This document shows positions 25,178 through 33,684 of a stretch of 64,000 bases of DNA, one piece after another. Each line of letters begins with the position of its first letter. Position 1 is the first letter of the stretch. A model generated the notes under the pieces. That model was not told the origin of the DNA and made no database searches. It saw only the letters and a list, made by a program, of their open reading frames with translations. Position numbers and translations under genes: made by a program. This stretch comes from Labrys miyagiensis (GTDB lineage: Bacteria > Pseudomonadota > Alphaproteobacteria > Rhizobiales > Labraceae), in NCBI RefSeq assembly GCF_030160835.1, contig NZ_BSPC01000066.1, forward strand, positions 186,001 through 250,000. The letters are read 5' to 3'.

Positions 25178-25915
25178 TTAGTCGTTGCATGTGTTACTGC
25201 AGATTCCCCAGCAAGCCCTCCCGGTCAGACCGCAGGCGTTATGACCAACATCGGCGCATTGGGCATAAGCCGATTTATTTTGACAGTTGGGTGGATAGTC
25301 GATGCCGCCCCCACCACTGCCGGCGGCTCCTGCAGCACGGCCTACGATCGCCTGGGCGCGCGCTCGCGCCAAGGCAGCTGCTTCGGCTGCCGCGACTGCA
25401 GCTCTAGCTTGCGCTTCCGCTGCCGCTCTTTGCCGTGCCGCCTGATCAGCGATGCCACCCTGCCACTTGTTATAGTCGTTTGAAGTCTGTGACGCGCGTC
25501 GTAGGGCTTGGTCACTAGAAGGACTCGCGCTAGCGCGCTGCTGAGCTTTGTTTAGTCGCTGCGACCAATCTATCGCAGGCGCGGGTGCTATTTCCTTCTT
25601 ACTTCTCTCCGCGTCTTTAGCCTCTTCGTTCTGCTTCCGCTTCTTTCTTTCTTCTTCCTCAGCCTTCTGTTGTCGCTTTCTTTTACATTGCGCAATAAAG
25701 TCATTATATTCGTTTATCTTCAATAAGTAGCCCGTGTATCTTGATTGGCAACTCGCTATTATTGCGCCGTCTTGGCTCTGCAAGGCGTTATGGCAGTAGT
25801 CCTCTATTTTCATGGGAGGCGACTCATCATAAAGATTTTGAGGGCAATCGGCTGCCAGGGTTGGAATAACCCAAAAGAGAAGCAAGAAGCTCCCGAGCGT
25901 AAATTTGTAAAGCAT
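25178..25915 (-). CDS. Exported protein with charged/alanine-rich coiled coil and cysteine-rich end
   Basis: A 245-residue protein. Signal peptide MLYKFTLGSFLLLFWVIPTL. An N-terminal part with Cys (DCPQNLYDES, EDYCHNAL) is followed by a long Lys/Glu/Arg and Ala-rich helix (about residues 75-195), a Gly turn (GAAGSGGGG) and a compact Cys-rich end (CQNKSAYAQC, CGLTGRACWGICSNTC). The layout suggests a secreted rod with a disulphide-bonded tip. Unknown family. Confidence 0.6.
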   Translation of the reverse strand: MLYKFTLGSFLLLFWVIPTLAADCPQNLYDESPPMKIEDYCHNALQSQDGAIIASCQSRYTGYLLKINEYNDFIAQCKRKRQQKAEEEERKKRKQNEEAKDAERSKKEIAPAPAIDWSQRLNKAQQRASASPSSDQALRRASQTSNDYNKWQGGIADQAARQRAAAEAQARAAVAAAEAAALARARAQAIVGRAAGAAGSGGGGIDYPPNCQNKSAYAQCADVGHNACGLTGRACWGICSNTCND

Positions 25916-26270
25916 TGCACCCTCGCGCTTCTGGCGCGTATCCTCATTTAGCTTAGGCTTCGTAGTGGAACCGTCAACCTATTTATATTGCCGTCCCGCA
26001 ATTACCCCACAAAACCTCAACCGAGCTCTGGGGGTAGATCAGTTGAGTTTTGCTGCCGCGGAGTAGGGTGCGAGAGGCCCTTCGAATAGCTTGAAAATTT
26101 TGGCGCCTTCCGTGGCCTGACCAGCCGGATTTGGGCCGGATCGATTGAAATTATCAACTTGAAACGGAGGGGCTGCACGTCGCCGTGGAGAGATTCATGC
26201 CCGAGCAGATCGTCGCGAATACCGAGGCCGATCTGAACTAGTTCCGGCGCTTCAGACTTTGCCATCAGGC
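25916..26270. other. Stretch without a supported gene
   Basis: About 355 bases. A reverse-strand frame from 26265 (MAKSEAPELVQIGLGIRDDL) is open but has no start signal and no recognised family. The promoter of the 25178-25915 gene should be at the left end. Confidence 0.35.
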
Positions 26271-27122
26271 TCAATGCTGTCCAATCTTCACCGGACTGGT
26301 GTCGCACATGGCTTTCACCTCACGAAAGATCGCAAAAAGTTCTGGAGCGACGTCCTTGACATGATCCTTGTTGATTTGATCAATCTTAGCTTCAAGTATT
26401 GATAGCTGACGATCAATTATATCGAGTTGATTCTTAACTTCGTTCTTCGCCTTTGCGATCTCTTCTGACGTCTTGGCGATATCCTGAACGTTTTCCGACA
26501 AATTCTTGATAGCGTTTACCGCCCTGACAGCCGGACTCAATTCCGCTCCCTGCTCGTAGAGGATATCGATGGCAAACTTGTCGGCTGCTTCGGTAACCGA
26601 TTTGTAGGCCGTCTTGCCGTTTTTGATGCCCTCATAAATTCTCAGGGCGCGTCCAGCCACCAATTTCTCTCCCGAAAAGCCGACAGTGTCCGAAAAGAGG
26701 TCAGTACATGTCTTGGTGACCTTTGCTAAATAGGTAGCCATCTGCCGGGTGTCGCCGACCGTCCACTCAGCGTTGCTTTCCAAGTCTGTGCGCAGTGCTT
26801 TGAGGGTGGTCTGGCCATCCTCGAATGCTTGGCGCTTCTGAGTCCAAGCCTGTTTCGTCGCCGCTTCGTAGCCAGGCTCACTGGTAGGAAGGGCCTTACA
26901 CGCATTGGCGGCATTTTGCCGGCGCAAGACCTCGGATCGTTGCTGAGACTCTTCTTTATCCTTCTGATCCTCCAACCTCATGCATTCGTTGAACGCGCGT
27001 TCGCAATTGATAGTACATCTCAAGGATAGGTCGTTGCTCGGGCAGTCGCAGGTAGGACATCCAGCGACGGCTGGAGTCGCGAGAGCGACACCAACGAGAA
27101 TAGCGAGCGCAAATGTTTGCAT
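26271..27122 (-). CDS. Exported protein with long coiled coil
   Basis: A 283-residue protein. Signal peptide MQTFALAILVGVALATPAVA, then a Cys-rich start (GCPTCDCPSNDLSLRCTINC). The rest is mostly helical and charged, with a clear coiled coil near the C-terminus (EIAKAKNEVKNQLDIIDRQL, then SILEAKIDQIN). One late Cys (AMCDTS). No family recognised. It shares with 25178-25915 the layout of signal, Cys cluster and long helix. Confidence 0.6.
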   Translation of the reverse strand: MQTFALAILVGVALATPAVAGCPTCDCPSNDLSLRCTINCERAFNECMRLEDQKDKEESQQRSEVLRRQNAANACKALPTSEPGYEAATKQAWTQKRQAFEDGQTTLKALRTDLESNAEWTVGDTRQMATYLAKVTKTCTDLFSDTVGFSGEKLVAGRALRIYEGIKNGKTAYKSVTEAADKFAIDILYEQGAELSPAVRAVNAIKNLSENVQDIAKTSEEIAKAKNEVKNQLDIIDRQLSILEAKIDQINKDHVKDVAPELFAIFREVKAMCDTSPVKIGQH

Positions 27123-27458
27123 GGACCACTCTCCCCGGGGCGAGACTCAATTACCACTCTCCACCGCATCTATACCATTCTTCTCGACGCGCTGAATATG
27201 CTCTCGATCCGAAGTGCTCATGTCGCGCTAACACCGGATGGCAGCAATGTGGTCACAATCGGCGATCAGCCCTGTCAGATCAATTGCGCCCTGTAAGGCC
27301 TCTGTCGCGCTGCACTTAATGATGAGACTCCTAGTTTAATGATATCAAGGCCTAAGGCTTGTACTTAATTTGAGAATTTGTATTTAATTTGGGGAGCGGG
27401 AAAAAGGTTGGGGTAAGAACTTTGGCGTAGCCGGAGCCTTTATCGGAAAGGATGTTCG
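27123..27458. other. Stretch without a supported gene
   Basis: About 335 bases. It must hold the promoter of the reverse-strand exported-protein gene and perhaps the left end of the ISKra4-like relic. Nothing specific is recognised. Confidence 0.35.
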
Positions 27459-27590
27459 GTGACGGCGCAGTTGAGGATGAATGTCTGGGTAGAATTGATC
27501 GGTGCTGATGGCGTGACAGAACGTCGGGAAGTCGCAAGTGTTATGCGCGACGTAGCCGGCGCGCGGTTCGAGGATTTTGGGCTCACAGAG
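27459..27590 (+). pseudogene. ISKra4-type transposase N-terminal fragment
   Basis: RMNVWVELIGADGVTERREV, then VMRDVAGARFEDFGLT matches the N-terminus of ISKra4-type transposases (…veliG.DG..e.reva…r…EdlGLTLaE.k…). Homology stops at GLT, where the sequence runs into the end of a gene on the other strand. Confidence 0.5.
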
Positions 27591-27858
27591 CTGGCTCGGG
27601 AAATTCGGACAGTACCGCTATTCCCAATGCCCAATGACGCCAACCTTCCGGCAAACTATAGAGCCAATGAGCAGCAACAACGATGGATGCAAACGCCGCG
27701 AATGTTCGGTATAGAACTCCGTTCCCGAGATAATCTGCCAAGTCGACTTTGAGGCCGAACCAGGTCTCAGCAACGTGAATGGTTCCCTCAGCCACGACGT
27801 AGATCGCCAAAGCTACGCCCAGTACGTCTAAGACTGGGTGATCTCTCCCTCCGAGCAT
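27583..27858 (-). CDS. Small membrane protein
   Basis: A 91-residue product from the ATG at 27858 (MLGGRDHPVLDVLGVALAIY). Two hydrophobic stretches (VLGVALAIYVVAEGTIHV and FAAFASIVVAAHWLYSL) suggest two membrane spans. The composition is that of a real protein. Its last codons abut the truncated ISKra4 fragment, so its C-terminus may have been altered by the insertion. Confidence 0.45.
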   Translation of the reverse strand: MLGGRDHPVLDVLGVALAIYVVAEGTIHVAETWFGLKVDLADYLGNGVLYRTFAAFASIVVAAHWLYSLPEGWRHWALGIAVLSEFPEPAL

Positions 27859-28075
27859 GTGAACCCCCGCTGCTCTTCGCTGAGAGATTGCTGAACGGCA
27901 CAACAACCTCAATGCGCTAATCTGAAACGGAAATCCTATTGCGGGCCGCGAAAAGAACAAGGTTACGTCAAGCCCGTACCCCGCGGGTTACCGTGGGCGA
28001 AATGGGGCAGTTCCGGCCCTGTTTACTTTATGCGCCACACATGTTGGCATTGCTCCGCACCTGGGAAAAATTCTC

Positions 28076-28336
28076 GGGTTATCAAGACGGAAGGCAAGCA
28101 TCGATGCCGAGAAGATCAAGGTAATGCATGCCCAAGGCATCGTCGTGTCCGCATTCCCGAAGAGGACGAGAATTGGTCGGGCCGCCATCTACAGGTTATT
28201 GCTGTCAAAGGAACAGCCACCGGCCTTAGGTAAGGGGGATTCAGCTGGAGAAAGAATTGAACGACAAAGGCAAAGCCGCTTGCAAGGGCAGGTAAGCTAC
28301 AAGACAGAAGTTCAGTCGTTCCAGGCGATTGACTGA
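28076..28336 (+). pseudogene. Serine recombinase C-terminal fragment
   Basis: The frame reads GLSRRKASIDAEKIKVMHAQ, then GIVVSAFPKRTRIGRAAIYR and LLLS. This is the C-terminal linker and helix-turn-helix of resolvase-type recombinases (…kp.id..ki..l...g.....IAk.l.igRaTvYR.l…). The catalytic domain is absent. The frame runs on to 28336 without further similarity. Confidence 0.65.
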
Positions 28337-28541
28337 TTGGGGGCGTCGGCTTAAGAGAGCTTTGTAAATCTCGACTTTTTCTGTATAATTCCACTTTACC
28401 CTTTTGATATCGAAGGTTATTTTCTTAAATTGGGACCCTCCCAACAATTGTTTATTATTCTATCAATATTGTATACTATTAGACTATTGTCTGATAAACG
28501 TCTGTCATGACGTTCGAACTCCTTTTGTGACTCTTGAGTAG

Positions 28542-29084
28542 ACGCAGAGAGAGATACTAGAAGTTCGGTACCATCCCCATATTTCAGTTAAACTGACAGT
28601 ATATCCGGCAAGAGTTCTTCACATCGAGGCTAACTTTGGTGATGGCATGTATGCACAGCTTTTAAGGCCTGTGTTTAACAACATCCATCCCTGCCTAATC
28701 GGGGAAGTGAAGCACTCTACACATAAGGAAATACGTATCATCGATACGATTGAACCTCTGATGGCTAGGCACAAGCTAATCATCGATTAGAACGTTATCT
28801 TGGATGATTATCAATCAGTGCAGAAATACGAGACTGCATCGAAGGTAGAAAAGAGTCTCATTTACCAGATGACGCATCTTACCGTGAACCGTGGGTCTCT
28901 GAGGCATGATGACCGTATCGATGCCTTGGCAATCGCGATTGCGTATTGGACAGAGAAAGTGGGCATGGATGCCGACAATGGGCTGGCGCGACATAAGAAC
29001 GAAGTCTTTGAACGCGAGCTGTGTGATTTCATGCGTGCCAAAGACGCCTACAGAGCCAAGTTCGGTGGGCATCAGTCGCGATCA
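28542..29084 (+). pseudogene. Phage terminase large subunit, C-terminal remnant with in-frame TAG
   Basis: One continuous frame reads HPHISVKLTVYPARVLHIEA, NFGDGMYAQLLRPVF, KEIRIIDTIEPLMARHKLII, then TAG at 28788. It continues as DDYQSVQKYETASKVEKSLI, YQMTHLTVNRGSLRHDDRID and ALAIAIAYW. The blocks IEANFGDG, KEIRIIDTIEP and LRHDDRIDALA match the nuclease-domain end of T7-type large terminases. N-terminal ATPase part missing. A TAG at 28539 precedes the stretch. Similarity fades after about 29084. Confidence 0.75.
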
Positions 29085-29159
29085 ACCCGCAATGCCTTTT
29101 TCAAACAAGGCAGCAATGGCCGGTGGTGCTCGAACCTGACAAAAAATCGCGAGTTGTCA

Positions 29160-30071
29160 TCATCTGTCGAAGGGAAGGTACTCATGTGTACAGGGTGCTC
29201 CACTGATTTCGTCCTCCCTTGTATATGGTTCTAGGTTCCAAGGGCCTGTACAATCCGAAGGTTTGAACGAAGGTAAATCAGGATCTCCACGGTCCAAAAG
29301 TTGGTTGTAAACTTTCCAGCCATGATCATCAGAAATACAAACAGCGCCTTTGTCAATTGCGGTTTGATAGAAATCAGGCGACCAGGAAGTAGAAGCGTCC
29401 GCCCCACCATAGACGTTTGTATCGCGTAAACTGACGACTCCCTGAAAAGTACCATTTGTCATAATTCCTCTTAAATCAGCTCTACGAAATATTGTGCCAC
29501 GGAAAACGGTCCCTCTCATGTTCGCGCCTTTCAGTGATGCTTCGAAGATGTAGGTATTACTGAGATCGCTGTGCCTGAACGTAGCCTTATCTAGGTTAGT
29601 TTGGGAAATAAACGTACCGGCGAGGCAAGAGTCGTCCAACTTAACACCCGTTAGATTACCGCCTACAAAGCCCCCATTTGTTATCTTGAAGTGGCTAAGA
29701 TCAACTCCAGATAAGTCGAGATTACCCAGCGGAATGCTGTCGCTAGCGAGATCTTCAAGGGCCTCAAGGCGGCCCCCCTCTCCAGAGGCTTTGTTGGCAG
29801 CATTGATAATTTGCCATGCCTGAAAATGCTTGGCTTTACGTTGGTCTGCGGCTGCTTGCGTTCGTTCGTTGGCTGACAGCATATAGTAAATGCCTGCCCA
29901 GATAATCGACAGGCCTCCGAGTAGTTGAATCAGCTCGATTAACGCCCATCTACTGAGCCAATAAACCACCCATTCGGTAAGCCACTCGATAGTAAGTGGC
30001 GCAACGAACCATTTGGAGCGTCCATTAATTCTGCTCGAAAAGGTACCCGGTGGTGGAGGCTTATCACCCAT
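29160..30071 (-). CDS. Membrane-anchored pentapeptide-repeat protein
   Basis: A 303-residue protein. Residues 28-66 contain hydrophobic helices (WVVYWLSRWALIELIQLLGG and LSIIWAGIYYML), then a charged helix. Residues about 105-215 are pentapeptide repeats of A(D/N)LxG type: LGNLDLSGVDLSHF, GGNLTGVKLDDSCL, ASLKGANMRGTVFRG, IFRRADLRG. These fold as a right-handed quadrilateral beta-helix. The C-terminus has four Cys. Function in such single-anchor forms is unknown; a few relatives act in phage defence, but nothing here proves it. Confidence 0.75.
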   Translation of the reverse strand: MGDKPPPPGTFSSRINGRSKWFVAPLTIEWLTEWVVYWLSRWALIELIQLLGGLSIIWAGIYYMLSANERTQAAADQRKAKHFQAWQIINAANKASGEGGRLEALEDLASDSIPLGNLDLSGVDLSHFKITNGGFVGGNLTGVKLDDSCLAGTFISQTNLDKATFRHSDLSNTYIFEASLKGANMRGTVFRGTIFRRADLRGIMTNGTFQGVVSLRDTNVYGGADASTSWSPDFYQTAIDKGAVCISDDHGWKVYNQLLDRGDPDLPSFKPSDCTGPWNLEPYTREDEISGAPCTHEYLPFDR

Positions 30072-30103
30072 GGTAATTCCCCTAGCAGTGAAGCCATGTT
30101 AGC

Positions 30104-30316
30104 TCATTGTCGTGATTTTGCCATGATTTCGCCGACTGCAAATTGTGCTTTGGTTGGCAAACTATCGAAGGCCGGTTCGTAGCCCATTTGTTCGTATCGC
30201 TCGCAGGTGATTTCGAACTTGCCGGCGATGCCGTAGTCAACCAGAACCCATTCCATACCAGTCGCTGTTTTGAGGCGATAGAGTCCGCGTATTTTGGGAG
30301 GTCGTCGTTCCGTCAT
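30104..30316 (-). CDS. Small phage-type protein (paralogue of 31423-31635)
   Basis: A 70-residue protein from the ATG at 30316 (MTERRPPKIRGLYRLKTATG). The second half ITCERYEQMGYEPAFDSLPT resembles VSRRDYEAAEFKPAFKTLPT of the gene at 31423. Both begin with a basic RG-Y-R element. Typical of short genes in prophages and integrative elements. Function unknown. Confidence 0.55.
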   Translation of the reverse strand: MTERRPPKIRGLYRLKTATGMEWVLVDYGIAGKFEITCERYEQMGYEPAFDSLPTKAQFAVGEIMAKSRQ

Positions 30317-30366
30317 CCTGTCCCCGGCTGATGTACACTTGGGCAGCAAAGTCGGGAGGATACGCA

Positions 30367-30540
30367 ATGGATATTGTCGAAAGGTTGCGCGTCTTGGCTG
30401 TGATGGTCGATGACAGGCCGGTCACAGAAATCGAAGACCTATTGAATGAAGCAGCCGACACCATCGAGACGTTGCGCTCGATGATCGATCAACGCCAATA
30501 CGTGCCGCTTGAGAATGCCAAGCCGGAAGGCAGCGCGTAA
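30367..30540 (+). CDS. Small phage-type helical protein
   Basis: A 57-residue acidic helical protein, MDIVERLRVLAVMVDDRPVT ... LLNEAADTIETLRSMIDQ. The pattern of short MDIVERLR...EAADTIE.LR proteins is common in prophages. ATG 30367 is chosen from this start. Divergent from 30104-30316 by 50 bases. Confidence 0.55.
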   Translation: MDIVERLRVLAVMVDDRPVTEIEDLLNEAADTIETLRSMIDQRQYVPLENAKPEGSA

Positions 30541-30594
30541 CTCGGCTCGGATGCCTTGTGAGACGCTCGATGCATTTGAGGGACAACCGACGCA

Positions 30595-30888
30595 ATGAAG
30601 CTGTTTTTCGATCCTCCGGAATTGCAGCTGATGCACAAAATCAGCGTTGAGGGGGTGGCCGAAAGGACAATCGACTCATTTGGTGGAGCGGAGACTTTTC
30701 CGGATTTGGCAAGTCGTGTCCGGGACAGAATGCCCAATGAGCTTGCACCGATGCTCGATCAAATGACCGAGGGAGATAGCCTGTGGTGGTGCCGCAGGGC
30801 AAAGCGAGGCCCGCTTTACGGGCATGAAGGTGTCGCACTGGTGCGCCAAGGCCGGGCAATCATCTACCTGCTGATAATGAACTATTAG
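30595..30888 (+). CDS. Hypothetical protein
   Basis: A 97-residue protein, MKLFFDPPELQLMHKISVEG ... SLWWCRRAKRGPLYGHEGVA, ending in a beta-rich LVRQGRAIIYLLIMNY. Composition is that of a real soluble protein. It follows the gene at 30367 on the same strand after 54 bases. No family recognised. Confidence 0.5.
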   Translation: MKLFFDPPELQLMHKISVEGVAERTIDSFGGAETFPDLASRVRDRMPNELAPMLDQMTEGDSLWWCRRAKRGPLYGHEGVALVRQGRAIIYLLIMNY

Positions 30889-31029
30889 CGAAGCTTTACC
30901 AACGCGACGGCTGGTGAAAATCCCTCATCAGCCTCGATGTTCCATCCCATGCCCCTTCGGTTTCATTGGTTGTGACATAATCGGTGAGGAGGCCACCGAT
31001 TTGCACGACAAATCATAGAAGGAATTGAT

Positions 31030-31373
31030 ATGAGACTAGAAATGCATCAGGTGCGAGGCAAGCAGGCGTATCGGCGCAGGGCGATGTTTCTGAAGCTAAT
31101 GGGGCTGCTGCAGACGCCTTCCTATGCAAAACCTACGAGGGGTTTGAGCACCGTCAGGCAGGAGTTCCATCGCCAGACTGTATAGATGTCCCGCGTTTTA
31201 CGAAGGTCGTCTTTCTCGGCTACACAGTCGGCCCAGACCGCCAAGCCTCCGGTCCGATACTTGTATCTTACAAGGGAAAGAACTGGCTATCCCAAGTTGG
31301 TTGCCTTCAACTCACCGGGGTTTCAGCGGATATAATCGCCTCGATACCAACACGTGGAAAGTGCAAGGAGTAG
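31030..31373 (+). pseudogene. Possible frameshifted small gene
   Basis: AGAAGGAATTGAT precedes ATG 31030, a good start, but that frame closes after about 50 codons. A neighbouring frame without its own start codon is open through the same stretch to TAG 31371. It encodes plausible protein (CKTYEGFEHRQAGVPSPDC, FTKVVFLGYTVGPDRQASGP). One early frameshift would join them. Uncertain. Confidence 0.3.
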
Positions 31374-31422
31374 CGCCGGCTTGTTCTGCTAAGCGTTTCT
31401 GGAAGCGGCCGGAAGGCGGCGC

Positions 31423-31635
31423 TTAGATTTCCGGACCAACCTTTTGTTCGGCGGACTGGTTCTGACTTGCCTCGAACTCCGCAAGTGTCGGCAGAGTCTT
31501 GAAGGCCGGTTTGAATTCCGCAGCCTCATAATCCCGACGCGATACGGTGAACTTGTGTGAGCCAAGCCTCACGCCCGCTCGTTGAAGGACGTTCTCTTCG
31601 GTGCGATAAATCCCTCTTGGATAATGTCTGGTCAT
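31423..31635 (-). CDS. Small phage-type protein (paralogue of 30104-30316)
   Basis: A 70-residue protein, MTRHYPRGIYRTEENVLQRA, with GSHKFTVSRRDYEAAEFKPA and FKTLPTLAEFEA. The same order of motifs occurs in the protein encoded at 30104-30316. Unknown role. Confidence 0.55.
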   Translation of the reverse strand: MTRHYPRGIYRTEENVLQRAGVRLGSHKFTVSRRDYEAAEFKPAFKTLPTLAEFEASQNQSAEQKVGPEI

Positions 31636-31820
31636 TGTCGTCAGCCCAATTTCATTTTACCGAAAATGGGAAGTGAATCATGTTTACGAAAGGGGTGGTC
31701 GGCACGATTCCGCTTTCGAGGATAGCTTGCGTTCCTTGTCTGTTCTAGTTGAAAAAAATAGTTGAGACTAGTTAAAAGGTGAAAAATAAATATCAATAAT
31801 TACAACGTCTTAGAAAAAAG

Positions 31821-31916
31821 TCGTCCTTCGTGACCGAAGACAGGGAACTGTTCTGGGGACAGGACAGGATCGCGCTGCTGATGCATCACGTGGAGGGCAG
31901 GAAACGAGCGCGGTGA
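31821..31916 (+). pseudogene. Truncated DsbA/2-hydroxychromene-2-carboxylate isomerase-like gene end
   Basis: The frame reads SSFVTEDRELFWGQDRIALL and MHHVEGRKRAR before TGA at 31914. PSFVv.gElFwGqDRL.ll is the conserved end of the DsbA-fold isomerase/GST-kappa family. Nothing upstream belongs to the same gene: the sequence turns AT-rich at once. It marks the chromosomal side of the island junction. Confidence 0.55.
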
Positions 31917-32050
31917 ATGGAAGGCCGGATCGACCGCGTCAAAAGCCCGTCACCACGGGAACAGTTGCCTCTCACGGGGCCAGACAAGGTTGGCGCGGCG
32001 CGTATTTGCGTGTAAGGCTCGCCACAACGTCCGTATGCGGCAGGGGTCCC

Positions 32051-32473
32051 ATGGCAAAATCAACCGTCACCTTGTTTGGTCTTGTTCTGCTGGCCGTGCC
32101 GCTGGCTGGCTGCGGCATGACGAGCGGTTCGGAACCTCAACCCCAGGTGGCCACCGTTGCGCCGCCGCCGACCAGCAACAGCCCTATTCTCGATGCACTC
32201 GATCCGGCCGATCGGGCCCAGGCCGAGCAGGCACGGGCCACCGCGCTCAACGGCAAGGCGAAGGTAAGCGTCGACTGGAGGAGCCCGAACAATCCGTTGA
32301 CCCATGGTAACGTCGTGGCCGGCCCGTTGACCGACCAGAACGGCACGCAATGCCGCCAATATTCTCAGACTGTCTATCTCAATGGCGTGCCCAGCATCTC
32401 GCGCCTGACCGCCTGCCACCAGCCGGACGGCAGCTGGGCCAATGCCGCTGCCGCTCCGGCGGCCAACACCTGA
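32051..32473 (+). CDS. RT0821/Lpp0805-type surface lipoprotein
   Basis: A 140-residue lipoprotein. ATG 32051 gives MAKSTVTLFGLVLLAVPLAG and C, a signal with the lipobox LAGC. A Pro-rich linker and a helix (DALDPADRAQAEQARATALN) are followed by the conserved beta-part: NPLTHGNVVAGPLTDQNGTQ, CRQYSQTVYLNG and a final LTACHQPDGSW. This is the layout of alphaproteobacterial 17-kDa-antigen-like surface proteins. Likely in the outer membrane, periplasmic side. Confidence 0.75.
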   Translation: MAKSTVTLFGLVLLAVPLAGCGMTSGSEPQPQVATVAPPPTSNSPILDALDPADRAQAEQARATALNGKAKVSVDWRSPNNPLTHGNVVAGPLTDQNGTQCRQYSQTVYLNGVPSISRLTACHQPDGSWANAAAAPAANT

Positions 32474-32559
32474 CGGGTGCGAATAAACACCACATCATCG
32501 GTGTTTACGCAGCATAAGTCGCCATAATCAGGCCGAAAGGCCGGCGCAAGAGACATTCT

Positions 32560-33684
32560 ATGTTGCTTTGGATAGCCCTGGCCGCCATGACCGGCCTCGC
32601 AGCTCTGGTTCTGCTTTGGCCGCTTGCGCGGCGTGGCACCGGTTTGACGCCACAGGCTTCCGATATCGCCATCTGCAAGGACCAGCTCGCCGAGATCGAC
32701 CGTGACCTCGAACGCGGCCTGATCGCCAAGGGCGAGGCCCAGGCCGCGCGCACCGAAGTGTCGCGGCGGCTGATCGAGGCGGATGCGGCGGCGCAGGCCG
32801 CAAGCCAGCAGACGACGGCTGAGACAGGCGCGGCAGGACGCCGGCGCTGGGCCTCGATCGTCATTCTCGTCGCGGTGCCGGTCATCAGCCTCGGCCTTTA
32901 TGCGCAGCTCGGCTCGCCCGCCGATCCCGACCAGCCTTTGCTGGCGCGCCTCGATGGCCCCATGCAGAACGCTTCGACGGACGAACTGATTGCCCGCGCC
33001 GAAGCCAAGCTTGCGGCCAATCCCAATGACGGGGCGGGCTGGGAGCTGATGGCGCGCGTCTATGTCGGGCTACAGCGCTTCGACGATGCCAGGCAGGCCT
33101 ATGCAAACGCCATCCGCCTGCTCGGCCCGACGCCCGAGCGCCTCGCCAATTACGGCGTCGCCATGGTGGCGGTGGCCAATGGCATGGTGACGGCGGATGC
33201 CAAGACGGCCTTCGAGAGCGCGTTGAAGCTCGATCCGAAGGAGTTCCGCGCCAATTACTTCCTCGGCCTTGCCAAGGTGCAGGATGGCGACAAGGACGGT
33301 GCCATCGCGATCTGGCGGGCACTGATACCGAACAATCCGGATGCGGCGGATTTCCTCAACCAGGAGATCGCCCGTGTGAGCGGGAAGCCCCCGGCCCCCG
33401 CTGTGCAGACGCCCGGCCCCTCTCCAGACGATGTCGCCAGCGCCCAGGCGCTGACGCCCGAGGAGCGCGGCAAAATGATCCAGGGCATGGTCTCGCGCTT
33501 GTCCGAGCGGCTAAGATCGCAGGGCGGCTCGGCGGAGGAATGGATGCAACTGGTGAAGGCCTATACGGTGCTCAAACAGGTGGATGAAGCGCGCCTGGCG
33601 CTCGCCGATGCCCGCAAGGCCATGGCCTCCTCGCCGGATGCCTTGAAACAGCTCGACGATCTCTCGAAGGCATTGGGACTATGA
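32560..33684 (+). CDS. ccmI: Cytochrome c maturation protein CcmI (CycH)
   Basis: A 374-residue apocytochrome chaperone. The N-terminal transmembrane segment (LWIALAAMTGLAALVLLWPL) is followed by a conserved coiled coil (QLAEIDRDLERGLIAKGEAQ, AARTEVSRRLIEAD), a second hydrophobic segment near residues 93-113, and TPR-type repeats (WELMARVYVGLQRFDDARQA). It delivers apocytochrome c to the haem ligation complex in the periplasm. Its stop overlaps the start of ccmE. Confidence 0.92.
   Translation: MLLWIALAAMTGLAALVLLWPLARRGTGLTPQASDIAICKDQLAEIDRDLERGLIAKGEAQAARTEVSRRLIEADAAAQAASQQTTAETGAAGRRRWASIVILVAVPVISLGLYAQLGSPADPDQPLLARLDGPMQNASTDELIARAEAKLAANPNDGAGWELMARVYVGLQRFDDARQAYANAIRLLGPTPERLANYGVAMVAVANGMVTADAKTAFESALKLDPKEFRANYFLGLAKVQDGDKDGAIAIWRALIPNNPDAADFLNQEIARVSGKPPAPAVQTPGPSPDDVASAQALTPEERGKMIQGMVSRLSERLRSQGGSAEEWMQLVKAYTVLKQVDEARLALADARKAMASSPDALKQLDDLSKALGL

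Noticed and set aside
26017-26265. Reverse-strand frame starting MAKSEAPELV
   Set aside because: Open but without start signal, domain or neighbour support; possibly a fragment of an unknown gene.
31640-32050. tRNA gene as the island attachment site
   Set aside because: No tRNA-like cloverleaf was found near the boundary; the junction lies in a protein-coding gene end instead.
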